This document shows, piece after piece, positions 8,228-17,264 of a DNA stretch of 64,000 nt. A program made the translations under genes and the position numbers. The DNA comes from Flavobacterium ajazii (GTDB taxonomy: Bacteria; Bacteroidota; Bacteroidia; Flavobacteriales; Flavobacteriaceae): assembly GCF_010614725.1 (NCBI RefSeq), contig NZ_JAAEHL010000014.1:62001-126000 (forward strand), read 5' to 3'. Under the pieces are notes generated by a model that saw only the letters and a list, made by a program, of their open reading frames with translations, did not search any database and was not told the origin of the DNA. Within the stretch, counting starts at the first letter, position 1. Each line of letters begins with the position of its first letter.

Positions 8228-9340
8228 ATGAAAAAAATGTATCTGGTATTATTTTCAGCTTTAGCAATGACCACAGCAAAAGCTCAGAATAAATACAATT
8301 TATTAGTGGGGACCTATACTAATACCTGTAAAAGCAACGGAATTTATGTTTATGAATTTGATTCAAATTCCGGCGATTTTAAATTAAAGAATTCTTCAGA
8401 AAATGTGGTAAGTCCGAGTTATTTATCGGTTTCTGCAAATAATAAATTCATTTATGCTGTTAATGAAAACGGACTACAAAGTGCTGTGAGTGCTTTTGCG
8501 TATGATTCACCAACCGGCAAACTTAAATTAATCAACACAAATGCTTCTTTGGGAGCAGATCCTTGTCATTTAATTAACGATGATAAAAATGTAATTGTAG
8601 CCAATTATTCAGGTGGAAATATTGCTGTGTTTAAGAAAAATGCTGACGGAAGTATTACAGAAGGACAACAATTAATTCAGCATGAAGGTAAAGGACCTAA
8701 CGAAGCACGCCAGGAGAAAGCGCACGTACACATGGTTGTTTTTTCACCAGATAAAAAGTTTGTATTGGCTAATGATTTAGGAACGGATAAAGTTTTTATC
8801 TATAAATATAATCCGGGAGCATCACATGAAATTCTGACCTTAAAAAGCACTGTTGATGTAAAATCCGGCAGCGGACCAAGACATTTAACTTTCAGTAAAG
8901 ACGGAAAGTATGTGTATCTGCTTCAGGAATTAGACGGAACCCTGACTACATTTTCTTATGATAAAAGCGGAAGTTTAAAGCTTTTAAAAGAAACCAATAT
9001 TATTCCGAAAGATTTTAAAGGAGCAAATAGTTCAGCTGCTATCAAAATTTCACCTGACGGAAAATTTTTGTATGTTTCAGATCGTGGCGATGTAAATTCG
9101 ATTACGGTTTATACTATTTTAAAAGACGGAAGCATCACTAAAGTAGAACAAGTGAGTACTCAGGGAAAAGGTCCAAGAGATTTTGCAATCGACCCGTCCG
9201 GAAATTTTCTTTTAGTGGGACATCAGTATACTAACGAAATTGTTATTTTTAAAAGAGATAAAACTACCGGAAAGCTTACTGGCACAGGAAAGAAAATTGA
9301 ATTATGTTCGCCTGTTGGTTTGGTTTTTACTAAAATATAG
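8228..9340 (+). CDS. Secreted lactonase-family beta-propeller protein
   Basis: A 370-residue protein of the Lactonase (Pgl/YbhE-like) seven-bladed propeller family. An N-terminal signal peptide (residues 1-19, ending AKAQ) sends it to the periplasm or beyond, unlike cytoplasmic 6-phosphogluconolactonase. LLVGTYT follows directly, then blade repeats with SPDKKFVLANDLGTDKV, GSGPRHLTFSKDGKYVYL, ISPDGKFLYVSDRG and GKGPRDFAIDPSGNFLLV. The family hydrolyses sugar or other lactones, but the export signal makes a pentose-phosphate role unlikely; an extracytoplasmic sugar lactone is my inference. It is monocistronic and faces the helicase gene across a terminator. Confidence 0.87.
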   Translation: MKKMYLVLFSALAMTTAKAQNKYNLLVGTYTNTCKSNGIYVYEFDSNSGDFKLKNSSENVVSPSYLSVSANNKFIYAVNENGLQSAVSAFAYDSPTGKLKLINTNASLGADPCHLINDDKNVIVANYSGGNIAVFKKNADGSITEGQQLIQHEGKGPNEARQEKAHVHMVVFSPDKKFVLANDLGTDKVFIYKYNPGASHEILTLKSTVDVKSGSGPRHLTFSKDGKYVYLLQELDGTLTTFSYDKSGSLKLLKETNIIPKDFKGANSSAAIKISPDGKFLYVSDRGDVNSITVYTILKDGSITKVEQVSTQGKGPRDFAIDPSGNFLLVGHQYTNEIVIFKRDKTTGKLTGTGKKIELCSPVGLVFTKI

Positions 9341-9362
9341 TTATATCAAATCTCAAAAAATG

Positions 9363-9409
9363 AAAATTCCAAATTCCAATTTTAGAAATTAATTGGAATT
9401 TGGAATTTT
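9363..9409. terminator. Bidirectional terminator built from GGAATTT heptamers
   Basis: Perfect 19-bp inverted repeat, arms 9363-9381 and 9391-9409, loop of 9, followed by a T run. Each arm contains ATTCCAA or its complement repeated with a 7-nt period (9366-9372, 9373-9379). It lies between the convergent lactonase and helicase genes. Confidence 0.8.
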
Positions 9410-9430
9410 TTTATTGGAATTTACTACCTG

Positions 9431-10783
9431 TTATTTTTTTTTCTTCTTCTCATTTCTCGTCTTTAGCATATTTCTGTTAACTGAACCGTGAGTTTTCTTT
9501 TTGGTTTTTGAAGGGCCTCCAAGATTGATTTTCTGATTCTTCTTAGATTTTTCGTGAAAAGCACCATCACCTTCCAGTTTCGGTTTTTTCATTAAAAACT
9601 TCCTTGGCAATCTGTCTTTCTCAGGCTCAATTAATTTTTCTGAAATTTCAACTTCTTCAGGAAAATCAGCAATTTCAAGTTCCTGATCCATTAAAAGTTC
9701 TGTTTCAATTTTGTACTCCTCTTCTCTTGGAGTAACAAAACTAATTGCGGTTCCGGTTGCATCTGCACGACCTGTACGACCGATTCTGTGCATGTAAAGT
9801 TCCGGTTCTTCAGGAAGTTCAAAGTTGATTACATGTGTAATGTTAGAAATATCCAGACCTCTTGCCATAACGTCGGTTGTAATTAAACCGCGAAGATTTC
9901 CTTCCTGAAATTCAGCCATGGTGCTCAAACGGTAATTTTGAGATTTGTTAGAGTGAATTACACCAAATTGTCCTTCAAAAAGCTCATCAATACGATTGAA
10001 AAGCATATCTGAAATCTTTTTGTTGTTTACGAAAACCAGAATGCGGCTCATACTTTCGTCGTTTTCGAGCAAATGTTTCAAAAGATTTACTTTGGTATTG
10101 AAATTTGGTACATTATAAGTAATCTGCGTAATTTTTTCAAGCGGAGTTCCTGAAGGAGCCAGTGTAACTTCTTCGGGAAAATCAAAATAATCGTTTAGGA
10201 TATCGTCAACTTCATCTGTCATCGTTGCAGAAAATAAAATATTCTGACGTTTGGTTTTCATCATGGCAAAAAGAGAAGTCAATTGTGGTCTGAAACCTAA
10301 ATTTAGCATTTCATCAAACTCGTCAATAACTAATTTTTGAGTTTCATCAAAACGAACAACAGCGTCAAGCGCTAAATCCATTGTGCGTCCAGGTGTTCCT
10401 ACTAAAATATCAACTCCTTCGTAAACTGCTTTTTTTTGTGTATTGATGTTTACACCGCCATAAATTCCCAAAGTTTTAACCGACATATAGGTGGTTAATT
10501 TCTCTACTTCTTCTACAACTTGCACTACTAGTTCGCGGGTTGGTACCAGAATTACGATTTTTGGCGTATTAGTATTAGTGAATTTATATAATTTTAAAAG
10601 AGGCAGTAAATAAGCAAATGTTTTACCGGTTCCGGTTTGTGCAATTCCCATCATATCTCGGCCGGACATAATTACGGAAAAAGATTTTTCCTGAATAGGA
10701 GTAGGTGTAACAAACCCTAATTCGTCAACGGCTTTTTGTAATGATTTTGGAAGATTGAATTTTTCGAAAGTACTCATTTGCAT
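9431..10783 (-). CDS. DEAD-box RNA helicase with DEFD motif II
   Basis: A 450-residue ATP-dependent RNA helicase of the RhlE/CsdA-like DEAD-box group, for RNA remodelling or ribosome assembly. Visible motifs are the Q motif region (FVTPTPIQ), motif I AQTGTGKT (48-55), Ia PTREL (81-85), Ib TPGR (130-133), motif II, motif III SAT, GVIHSNKSQ, TTDVMARGLDI and motif VI HRIGRTGR. Motif II is DEFD (154-157) rather than DEAD; the Asp-Glu pair for Mg-ATP is kept. A basic tail of lysine-rich sequence (about 395-450) ends the protein and probably binds RNA. Two in-frame ATGs (10783, 10777) are possible; MSTFEKFNLP from 10777 resembles homologues. Confidence 0.92.
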   Translation of the reverse strand: MQMSTFEKFNLPKSLQKAVDELGFVTPTPIQEKSFSVIMSGRDMMGIAQTGTGKTFAYLLPLLKLYKFTNTNTPKIVILVPTRELVVQVVEEVEKLTTYMSVKTLGIYGGVNINTQKKAVYEGVDILVGTPGRTMDLALDAVVRFDETQKLVIDEFDEMLNLGFRPQLTSLFAMMKTKRQNILFSATMTDEVDDILNDYFDFPEEVTLAPSGTPLEKITQITYNVPNFNTKVNLLKHLLENDESMSRILVFVNNKKISDMLFNRIDELFEGQFGVIHSNKSQNYRLSTMAEFQEGNLRGLITTDVMARGLDISNITHVINFELPEEPELYMHRIGRTGRADATGTAISFVTPREEEYKIETELLMDQELEIADFPEEVEISEKLIEPEKDRLPRKFLMKKPKLEGDGAFHEKSKKNQKINLGGPSKTKKKTHGSVNRNMLKTRNEKKKKK

Positions 10784-10873
10784 TATTTTTTTGCAAAGAT
10801 AGCATTAAATCCCCTTTGTAAGAGAGAAATACGAAAAACATAGTGAATCAATTGAGTATTTTGTGATAAAATG

Positions 10874-11236
10874 TTATTTTAAAAATCTTTTAACCCGTAG
10901 TAATAACTCGTTAGGACTAAAAGGTTTAGCGATAAAATCATCGGCTCCCAATTTGAAGGCATTCAGTACAGTAGCTTCTTCTTCGCCAAGTGAAGACAAG
11001 GCAATTACGGGAGTATTGGGATAGTTATCTTTAATAAATTGTATAATTTCGAGACCGGATTTCATAGGTAGCATAATGTCTGTTATAACTAAATCCGGGT
11101 TTTCCTGAGGAATCCGTTCAATGGCATCCAGACCGTCTTTTGAAATAAAAATTTCGTATCCTTCTTTTGAGAATATAAATTTCAATATCTGAATAGTCAT
11201 GTTATCATCTTCAATAATGAATATTCTTTTTGGCAT
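10874..11236 (-). CDS. Stand-alone response-regulator receiver protein
   Basis: A 120-residue receiver domain with no output domain. The acidic pocket is at residues 10-11, the phospho-acceptor is Asp53 in VITDIMLP, the switch Ser is in ALSS (81-82), and the conserved Lys104 is in AKPF. Output is therefore by protein-protein contact, in the manner of CheY or PleD receivers. It is the last gene of the minus-strand polysaccharide-like locus, 20 nt after the DUF4838 gene, so it is probably co-transcribed and may tune the export or synthase machinery. No cognate kinase is adjacent. Confidence 0.88.
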   Translation of the reverse strand: MPKRIFIIEDDNMTIQILKFIFSKEGYEIFISKDGLDAIERIPQENPDLVITDIMLPMKSGLEIIQFIKDNYPNTPVIALSSLGEEEATVLNAFKLGADDFIAKPFSPNELLLRVKRFLK

Positions 11237-11256
11237 GGGGCTGGTTTTTAGGTATA

Positions 11257-13482
11257 TTACTTGAGTATAATCTCATCTATCATCAGCATTGGCTTTTTAT
11301 TTTTTCTTTCGCGCCACTCAGGTAGTTTTTGTTCCGGTGCTACAATGATTTTTATTTTGTCAAAATTACGGAAACTAATGTTGTTAAAACTGTATTTTTT
11401 TATAGTAAAAGCATAATTTTCAGTTAAATATGGCTCTTTTTCCTCTTTTAAAGTTCTCCATTTTTGATTTTTGAATCCTTTTATGATAATTTTTGAGGGT
11501 AGAAAAATCCAGTGCCGCTGATCTTCCAGACATTGAAATTCTAACGAGGTAAAATCAGTATTATTGCCGGAAATGATTATTTCAGCATTTTGGCCGTACC
11601 AGCCTGTCCAGTTCAGATTATAATCTTTGTAGCCTTTTATTCCATCATGCAGTCCATTTTCCTTCTTTAGGTTAAATTCAGGTTCGGGTTGTGTTTTAAA
11701 TTCATATTTCAGACGTTCCCCTACATGATCGACTACATTATTTTGAGCAATGTAGTTCCATTGAGTACCATATTCTTCTGGACTTAAACCATCTTCACTA
11801 AGTTCGTAAATTCCAAATTCAGTACAATTTTGTACAAAATTCTGAACCCTTTTCTCCAGATGATCTTTAACAGAAAATGAATCTCCGATTTTTTGATACA
11901 TGCCGTGAGGTTCTTTTCCGTAAAATTTAGCCTGTTCAAAATAGACGTATTCTAATGCTAATCTCAGTTTTAAAATTCTCTTTGCGATTACAGGTTCGCC
12001 TTTGGAAACCATTTCAGCCTTGCTTATCAGCTGATCGTATTGATCCATTGCTTCAGGGGAGAGAAATGTATTCCTGCTTTCTATTGGATTTGTGTAAATA
12101 TTCAGAAAGCGGTCGCTTTTTTTCTGATTTTGAATAAGTAAATTAATGTATTCTTTAACAAACGGGGCTGCATTGCCATAAAATCCATTTAGGAAATCAT
12201 TCGTTACGGCTTCAACATCAGTATCGGTATCCCAAATTATTTTTGCTAAAAGATATTGCCGCAATTCATATAAATCACCGGGAATATCAGCATAACCCTG
12301 CACAAACAAGCCTTTAACCTTATTTTGTTCGTATAATTTATAGTTTTTCGAAAAAGTATGAAAGTTTGGAAAAGGAGAAAGGTAATTGGTAAATTCAACC
12401 GTGTAATCCCATAAATATAAATGTTCTGTTGTGGTACTCCATTTACTGAGAGTATTTAAAAAGCTGCTATTATCAGGTATATCTTGGATAGCTTTACCAC
12501 GATCCATTTCTATTGGGCAAAAAATCGTATAAATATTAGGCTTAATTTTTATGTTTTTGGGTGCCTTATAGGTGTGAAGATAGGCTAATGTTGTGATTTT
12601 AGTTTTTGGAAATTGTGCTGCAATTTTATTCAGGAAATAATACAACGATCCTTGAGGGCCTCCATGTTTTTCATTTAAAGCTTTACATTTATCACATTCA
12701 CAATAAACAACATCGTCATTTTGACTTATTGAAAAGAAACGTGCATTAGAATTTTGACTTATAATCTCAGCCATTTTTTTTGAAACAATTTTTACGACAG
12801 TATCATTGCTCATGCATAATGATTCGGCGTTTCTCTTGCCTTCATAGAGAGCAAAAAAGTCCGGGTTTGTTTTAAAATATTCTTTGGCACTTAATAATTT
12901 ATAAAATGAATGTCCCCAAATGCCAAAATCATCGATATGCCAATCCAGTTTGTGCCATTCTCTAAAATTTTCATCGTAACAATCAGGATAAAATAAGGCG
13001 CGGTATTCAAAAGAAGGTGTGTAGGTTTTATTGAAGTTTTTTGGGAAAGTTACTTCTTTCAGCTTCGGAATAAAGCTGTCTTTTGCAGTGTATTTTCTAA
13101 AACTCCATGTTTCCAGTAAAGTATAAATGGCGTATCGTAACGGTTTTTCACTGGAACCAATCAAATAGATGTTTTTTTCATCGCTTTTGATTATAAACGA
13201 ATCCTTTTTACTGACACTTTCTGTATTAACTTCAAGAATTATTTTTGAACTTTCAGTGTTTTCTGATTTGTTATTTTGAATTAAAAATGGATTTTCAAAA
13301 GCCTGATCTAAATAGGTTTTTAAAAGAACGGATGCTTTTTGAGTATTTTCATCAGAAGAAACAATACTAATTTCCTGTCCTTTCGTATTTGCTAAATGTA
13401 AGGAGTTTTGAGCCATAATTTTGCAGTTTAGAAAAAACAAGAAAACAACAATGCAGAAAATAGTACGTTGTTTAATTTGCAT
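11257..13482 (-). CDS. Secreted DUF4838-family glycoside-hydrolase-like protein
   Basis: A 741-residue protein with a signal peptide (1-24, ending MAQ). The N-terminal 120 residues resemble the alpha-glucuronidase-type N-domain that precedes TIM barrels. The central DUF4838 region carries the family landmark YCECDKCKALNEKHGG near residue 256, with a CxCxxC cluster, and the segment WDYTVEF with an aromatic-rich surface. The C-terminal 130 residues look like a beta-sandwich, discoidin-like carbohydrate-binding domain. The fold suggests polysaccharide hydrolysis or binding in the periplasm or on the surface, with the catalytic residues undefined. Co-located with a glycosyltransferase and a YaiO-type porin, it may trim the exported glycan, as PgaB does in the pga system (analogy, not homology). 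Confidence 0.72.
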   Translation of the reverse strand: MQIKQRTIFCIVVFLFFLNCKIMAQNSLHLANTKGQEISIVSSDENTQKASVLLKTYLDQAFENPFLIQNNKSENTESSKIILEVNTESVSKKDSFIIKSDEKNIYLIGSSEKPLRYAIYTLLETWSFRKYTAKDSFIPKLKEVTFPKNFNKTYTPSFEYRALFYPDCYDENFREWHKLDWHIDDFGIWGHSFYKLLSAKEYFKTNPDFFALYEGKRNAESLCMSNDTVVKIVSKKMAEIISQNSNARFFSISQNDDVVYCECDKCKALNEKHGGPQGSLYYFLNKIAAQFPKTKITTLAYLHTYKAPKNIKIKPNIYTIFCPIEMDRGKAIQDIPDNSSFLNTLSKWSTTTEHLYLWDYTVEFTNYLSPFPNFHTFSKNYKLYEQNKVKGLFVQGYADIPGDLYELRQYLLAKIIWDTDTDVEAVTNDFLNGFYGNAAPFVKEYINLLIQNQKKSDRFLNIYTNPIESRNTFLSPEAMDQYDQLISKAEMVSKGEPVIAKRILKLRLALEYVYFEQAKFYGKEPHGMYQKIGDSFSVKDHLEKRVQNFVQNCTEFGIYELSEDGLSPEEYGTQWNYIAQNNVVDHVGERLKYEFKTQPEPEFNLKKENGLHDGIKGYKDYNLNWTGWYGQNAEIIISGNNTDFTSLEFQCLEDQRHWIFLPSKIIIKGFKNQKWRTLKEEKEPYLTENYAFTIKKYSFNNISFRNFDKIKIIVAPEQKLPEWRERKNKKPMLMIDEIILK

Positions 13483-13602
13483 TTTTTAGAATTGATATTG
13501 AAATTTCAAATGATCTCTGGCTTCTTTTATTCTTAGTTACAAAATTGACTTCAAAACGGCTTAAAATATAAACTGATTCTCTTTTAAATTCTTAAAATAC
13601 TT

Positions 13603-14892
13603 TTACCTAAAGCGGATTTCCCAGGACAGGGCAAGGGTTGTAATCCAGAAATAATTCCCCTGGTCAAAAGGAATTTCCTGATGAATGATTCCGAGTTGTG
13701 CGCCCCAGGCATTTTGTTTATTATGGGTAGAAAAATAATAAGCCACATTCAGTTTTTGCGATTGCAGATTTACAATTCGGTCATCATTTTCAAAAAAGTA
13801 ATTCTGATTCAGTTCCGGCGAAATTCCGGCTCCAATATTGATGCCGAAATAATTATCAGCATCGCTTCTGTATTTTCGATATGTTAGCGTGCCTGAAGAG
13901 CTTAATCCATTATCTCCCGGAGTAAAATAGGGGCGGAAAGACCAGTAATTATTTCCGTTGTACCAGGTTACAGAACCCGTATAAATCATGGTTGTGGTAT
14001 CGTATTGTAAGCCTCTGAGCCCTGCCGAAATTTCAAAACTTCTTGGCAGCGATTTAAAAATTTCGACCCCGTATCTGTAATCAGGAAATATAGAAGAACC
14101 TGATACACCAAAATTCAGATACGCATAAGTTCCTTTAGCAATTTTTGGGTATAAATCGACTTCATACTGAGTTCCGTACTCATCAAGTCTTCTATCAATG
14201 TTTACCCTCCCAATAATGCTTCCGTATTTGGTTTGACGTGCATATTTTACAGCATTGTAAAACATAGGATCAAAGACATCGGAGTAAATATTGACTTCAG
14301 AAGTGACACCAATCGTATTGTTGAGCACTTTTTTTCTCAACTCCGATTCAGATTCTTTGGATATAGAATCATTCGGGATATCACTGGATATTGTTTGTAC
14401 AGCACCGGCAGTAGCAGTTGGAATCATGGTGCTTTCCTGTGCGCGTTTCTGTAATTCCAGTATTTCAGTATCATTTGGGAATTTTTTCAATGCTTTCCTG
14501 GATAATTTCAAAGCAAGAAAAGGAAAGTCTCCCCATATTTCATTTTTAATGGCTGCTACCCATGTGGTTTGCCTGTGCTGGTCTTTTGCTAAAACTTTTT
14601 GAAATTCGGTTCTGGCTTTTTTATAATCTCCATCCCAGGCATAGGTCGAAGCTAAAAATTCACGAACATCATGATAATTAGGATATTTCGTCAGGATGTG
14701 CAGTAAAGTATCTTGTGCCTGCTTTCTGCTATTATTAAAAGCCAGATCACGTGCTTTTGCAAACGAAACATCAGGGTCGCCACTATACATTTTTTCTTGT
14801 CCAGCCATCTGAAACGAAGCGGAAAATAAAGCTATAATGAGAAAAATATAGATTTGAAAATTTCTATGTCCATTTTTTATTTGAGTACCCAT
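13603..14892 (-). CDS. YaiO-family TPR/outer-membrane beta-barrel protein
   Basis: A 429-residue outer-membrane protein. It has a hydrophobic signal (about 13-31), then tetratricopeptide-like repeats (35-150; KARDLAFN, YPNYHDVREFLA, YAWDGDYKKARTEF), a short linker, and a C-terminal beta-barrel (185-429) with alternating aromatic strands ending LALSWEIRFR, a typical barrel terminus with aromatic last residues. TPR plus barrel is the plan of YaiO and of PgaA-type polysaccharide ports. The TPR part is clearly related to the C-terminal tail of the sulfatase encoded 26 nt upstream. I infer passage of a glycan through the outer membrane. Confidence 0.8.
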   Translation of the reverse strand: MGTQIKNGHRNFQIYIFLIIALFSASFQMAGQEKMYSGDPDVSFAKARDLAFNNSRKQAQDTLLHILTKYPNYHDVREFLASTYAWDGDYKKARTEFQKVLAKDQHRQTTWVAAIKNEIWGDFPFLALKLSRKALKKFPNDTEILELQKRAQESTMIPTATAGAVQTISSDIPNDSISKESESELRKKVLNNTIGVTSEVNIYSDVFDPMFYNAVKYARQTKYGSIIGRVNIDRRLDEYGTQYEVDLYPKIAKGTYAYLNFGVSGSSIFPDYRYGVEIFKSLPRSFEISAGLRGLQYDTTTMIYTGSVTWYNGNNYWSFRPYFTPGDNGLSSSGTLTYRKYRSDADNYFGINIGAGISPELNQNYFFENDDRIVNLQSQKLNVAYYFSTHNKQNAWGAQLGIIHQEIPFDQGNYFWITTLALSWEIRFR

Positions 14893-14918
14893 TACTTATT
14901 TTGTATTTGAATTGTTTA

Positions 14919-17237
14919 TTATTTTTTTTGAGATCTTTCGATCTTTATTTTGATTTCAGGGTTTTTTACACCGTTTGAAAGTGCTAATTTACCCGTTTCG
15001 ACAGCTTTTTTATTCTGATCAGACCACCAATATACATCCATCAATGCTAAATAAGCATCATCGTATAAAGGCATTCTTTTGATAACAATCATTAATTCAT
15101 GTTCTGCTTTTTTATATTCGCCGTCCCAACCCAGTATTCTGCCTTTTAAAGTTCGTGCATCTGAATAATTGGGTAATTCATTTAATATAAAATCGCAAAG
15201 CAAAATCGCTGTTTTGTGTTTTTTATTGAAAGCTAACTCCCTTGCTTTGAAAAACATTTCTTCACGATTTAATCCTTTAGTTAATTTATCTAGAGTGTTT
15301 TGCTCTTCTTTTGTAAAATGAACTCCTTGCTCTTTGTGTAAATCCAATGATTTTGGAATAATTTTGTCTTTTTGTGTCAAATAAGCATTCAGCTGTTTAA
15401 AAGCATTGAATTCGCGGGTAATATTATCCAAAATTTCATCGTCATTGATTCTTTCCACATCAAAATTGTCTTTTATTTTGTATAATTCGCCACTTGAATA
15501 CAAATATTCTTTATACACATAATCATCAATTGTTCCTTTGTTGCGTGTCAAAGGGATACCCTGAGTGTTCCTGAATTCTTTTGCGGTGTCAAGTCCTTTA
15601 CCCATCCATGCGGTTTGATCAAGCCTGTTGAATTTGTAATTGTTGAACAAAAAGGAAATCAAACTTGGTGTCACATCCCAGTGAGAGGAAACAGATTTAA
15701 ACGATTCGGCTTTCTTTAACATCGGACTAAAAATATACAAAGGTACATGAAAGCGGCATAATTTGTCTTTTTGGTCAATAGGAATTAAGCGGTGATCACC
15801 CGTAATTATGAAGATGGTATTTTTATAATCGGGTCTTTTCGCATATGCTTCCATGTAATTTTTGATTGAATTATCAGTGTAATTCAAACAGGCAAAAATA
15901 TCTTTATAAGAGCCGAGGTTACCTTTTTGATCTTTTAGATTTTGATGGGAATCAATAATACCATCAATTTTTTTCAAATATTCATTTTTTTCAGGAAAAT
16001 CAAAAGGTTCATGATTGGTAAGGGTTTGTATAATATCCAATCGCGGAAGTTTCATTTTGTTGGTTTCGAGAAGCGCTTTTTTGAAAATTTCAGCATCAGG
16101 ATATCCCCAGGAAAAGCCTTCTGCATTGTTTTTTGTTTTGGTGTATTCGGGACCGTAATTATTTTTATCGATTAAATTTTCAATACCATTCTGATCCAGA
16201 AAGTTGATTTTTCTATCAAAATTAGCATCATCACCAGAATAAAAAGAGGTGGTGTAATGATTAGCTTTCAGCACATTTATGAGGGAAAGATGCGCCGGAT
16301 ACGGATTTAATTCCAAAAAACCTTTTTGGCCGTAAGTCAGCGAACCCAATAATGACGAAAGTACAGCATAAGTTCTTCCCCCGTTACTTAAAAAATTTTC
16401 CCAATATAATGATTTTGGGATCATCGAATCTAAGTAAGGTGTAAATCCTGCATATTCGTTTTTGCCAATAAATTCGGCTCCCAAGCCTTCAACAACAATA
16501 ACGACAATATTTGGTTTTTCATTCGTAATATTAAAATAAGGCGATAAAACGTCCGGAGTCTCTTTAAAAGGTTTGAGCATCGGATATTCCGATTTGAATT
16601 TGATGTTCTGAACGTTTTGGGCTATGTCTTTATCTCTTTCAAACCGAATAATGTCTTTGGTTAAAAACGCCAGTTTATTTTCGTACTTTGAGTCAGACAG
16701 GTCTGAAACAAGTAATTTCATACCGCCGGCAATAATAAAAAGTGTACACGTTGTTACTAAAACTATTTTACTTTTGTCCAGTTTTCTTAAACCAAAATTG
16801 ATTCCCAAATATAACAGAGGAATTATAAAGAATGGCAAAAAGAACATAAAAGAAAGCGATTCAGATGCTGTTACGGTTAAGTACATGTCGGAGAAAGAAT
16901 AACCCAGTAAATCGGCACCCAGATTGACAAGCGTTGTAGAACTATATTTTACCAATGCAAATTGTATAAGTGTAATCAGGGTAAAAATTACGGTCATAAA
17001 TCGTATAGCAAACGTTTTATTTATATACCCAATGACTATAAATAAAGGCAAAAGGACCAAGCTCACCACTATGGCTGATAAAAAATCATTAAGTAATTTA
17101 TAGCAGATCTCCAGACCAATATTTGAAATTACAATACCATTTGCTATTTTTAAATATGTTTCGTAAAAACTTGATAACCAAAAGATAAGTATTAAAGATA
17201 TTGTGAGATATAAATATTTTAAGTAGTGTGCGTGCAT
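14919..17237 (-). CDS. LTA-synthase-like sulfatase with C-terminal TPR domain
   Basis: A 772-residue inner-membrane enzyme. About five transmembrane helices fill residues 8-180. An extracytoplasmic alkaline-phosphatase/sulfatase-fold domain spans roughly 240-580, with the metal glutamate in VVVEGLGAEFIG, the candidate nucleophile Thr in NGGRTYAVLSS, the TNHEPFD histidine and the TGDHRL metal pair. In LtaS/OpgB/EptA relatives this domain transfers phosphoglycerol or phosphoethanolamine. Residues 660-772 form TPR-like repeats (KARELAFN, LPNYSDARTLKG, GWDGEYKKAEHEL), an unusual addition shared with the neighbouring YaiO protein. I infer modification of a glycan made by the adjacent glycosyltransferase, with the TPRs coupling it to the export machinery. 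Confidence 0.85.
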   Translation of the reverse strand: MHAHYLKYLYLTISLILIFWLSSFYETYLKIANGIVISNIGLEICYKLLNDFLSAIVVSLVLLPLFIVIGYINKTFAIRFMTVIFTLITLIQFALVKYSSTTLVNLGADLLGYSFSDMYLTVTASESLSFMFFLPFFIIPLLYLGINFGLRKLDKSKIVLVTTCTLFIIAGGMKLLVSDLSDSKYENKLAFLTKDIIRFERDKDIAQNVQNIKFKSEYPMLKPFKETPDVLSPYFNITNEKPNIVVIVVEGLGAEFIGKNEYAGFTPYLDSMIPKSLYWENFLSNGGRTYAVLSSLLGSLTYGQKGFLELNPYPAHLSLINVLKANHYTTSFYSGDDANFDRKINFLDQNGIENLIDKNNYGPEYTKTKNNAEGFSWGYPDAEIFKKALLETNKMKLPRLDIIQTLTNHEPFDFPEKNEYLKKIDGIIDSHQNLKDQKGNLGSYKDIFACLNYTDNSIKNYMEAYAKRPDYKNTIFIITGDHRLIPIDQKDKLCRFHVPLYIFSPMLKKAESFKSVSSHWDVTPSLISFLFNNYKFNRLDQTAWMGKGLDTAKEFRNTQGIPLTRNKGTIDDYVYKEYLYSSGELYKIKDNFDVERINDDEILDNITREFNAFKQLNAYLTQKDKIIPKSLDLHKEQGVHFTKEEQNTLDKLTKGLNREEMFFKARELAFNKKHKTAILLCDFILNELPNYSDARTLKGRILGWDGEYKKAEHELMIVIKRMPLYDDAYLALMDVYWWSDQNKKAVETGKLALSNGVKNPEIKIKIERSQKK

Positions 17238-17264
17238 TTGATTTATTTTATATTGTATAAAGTT

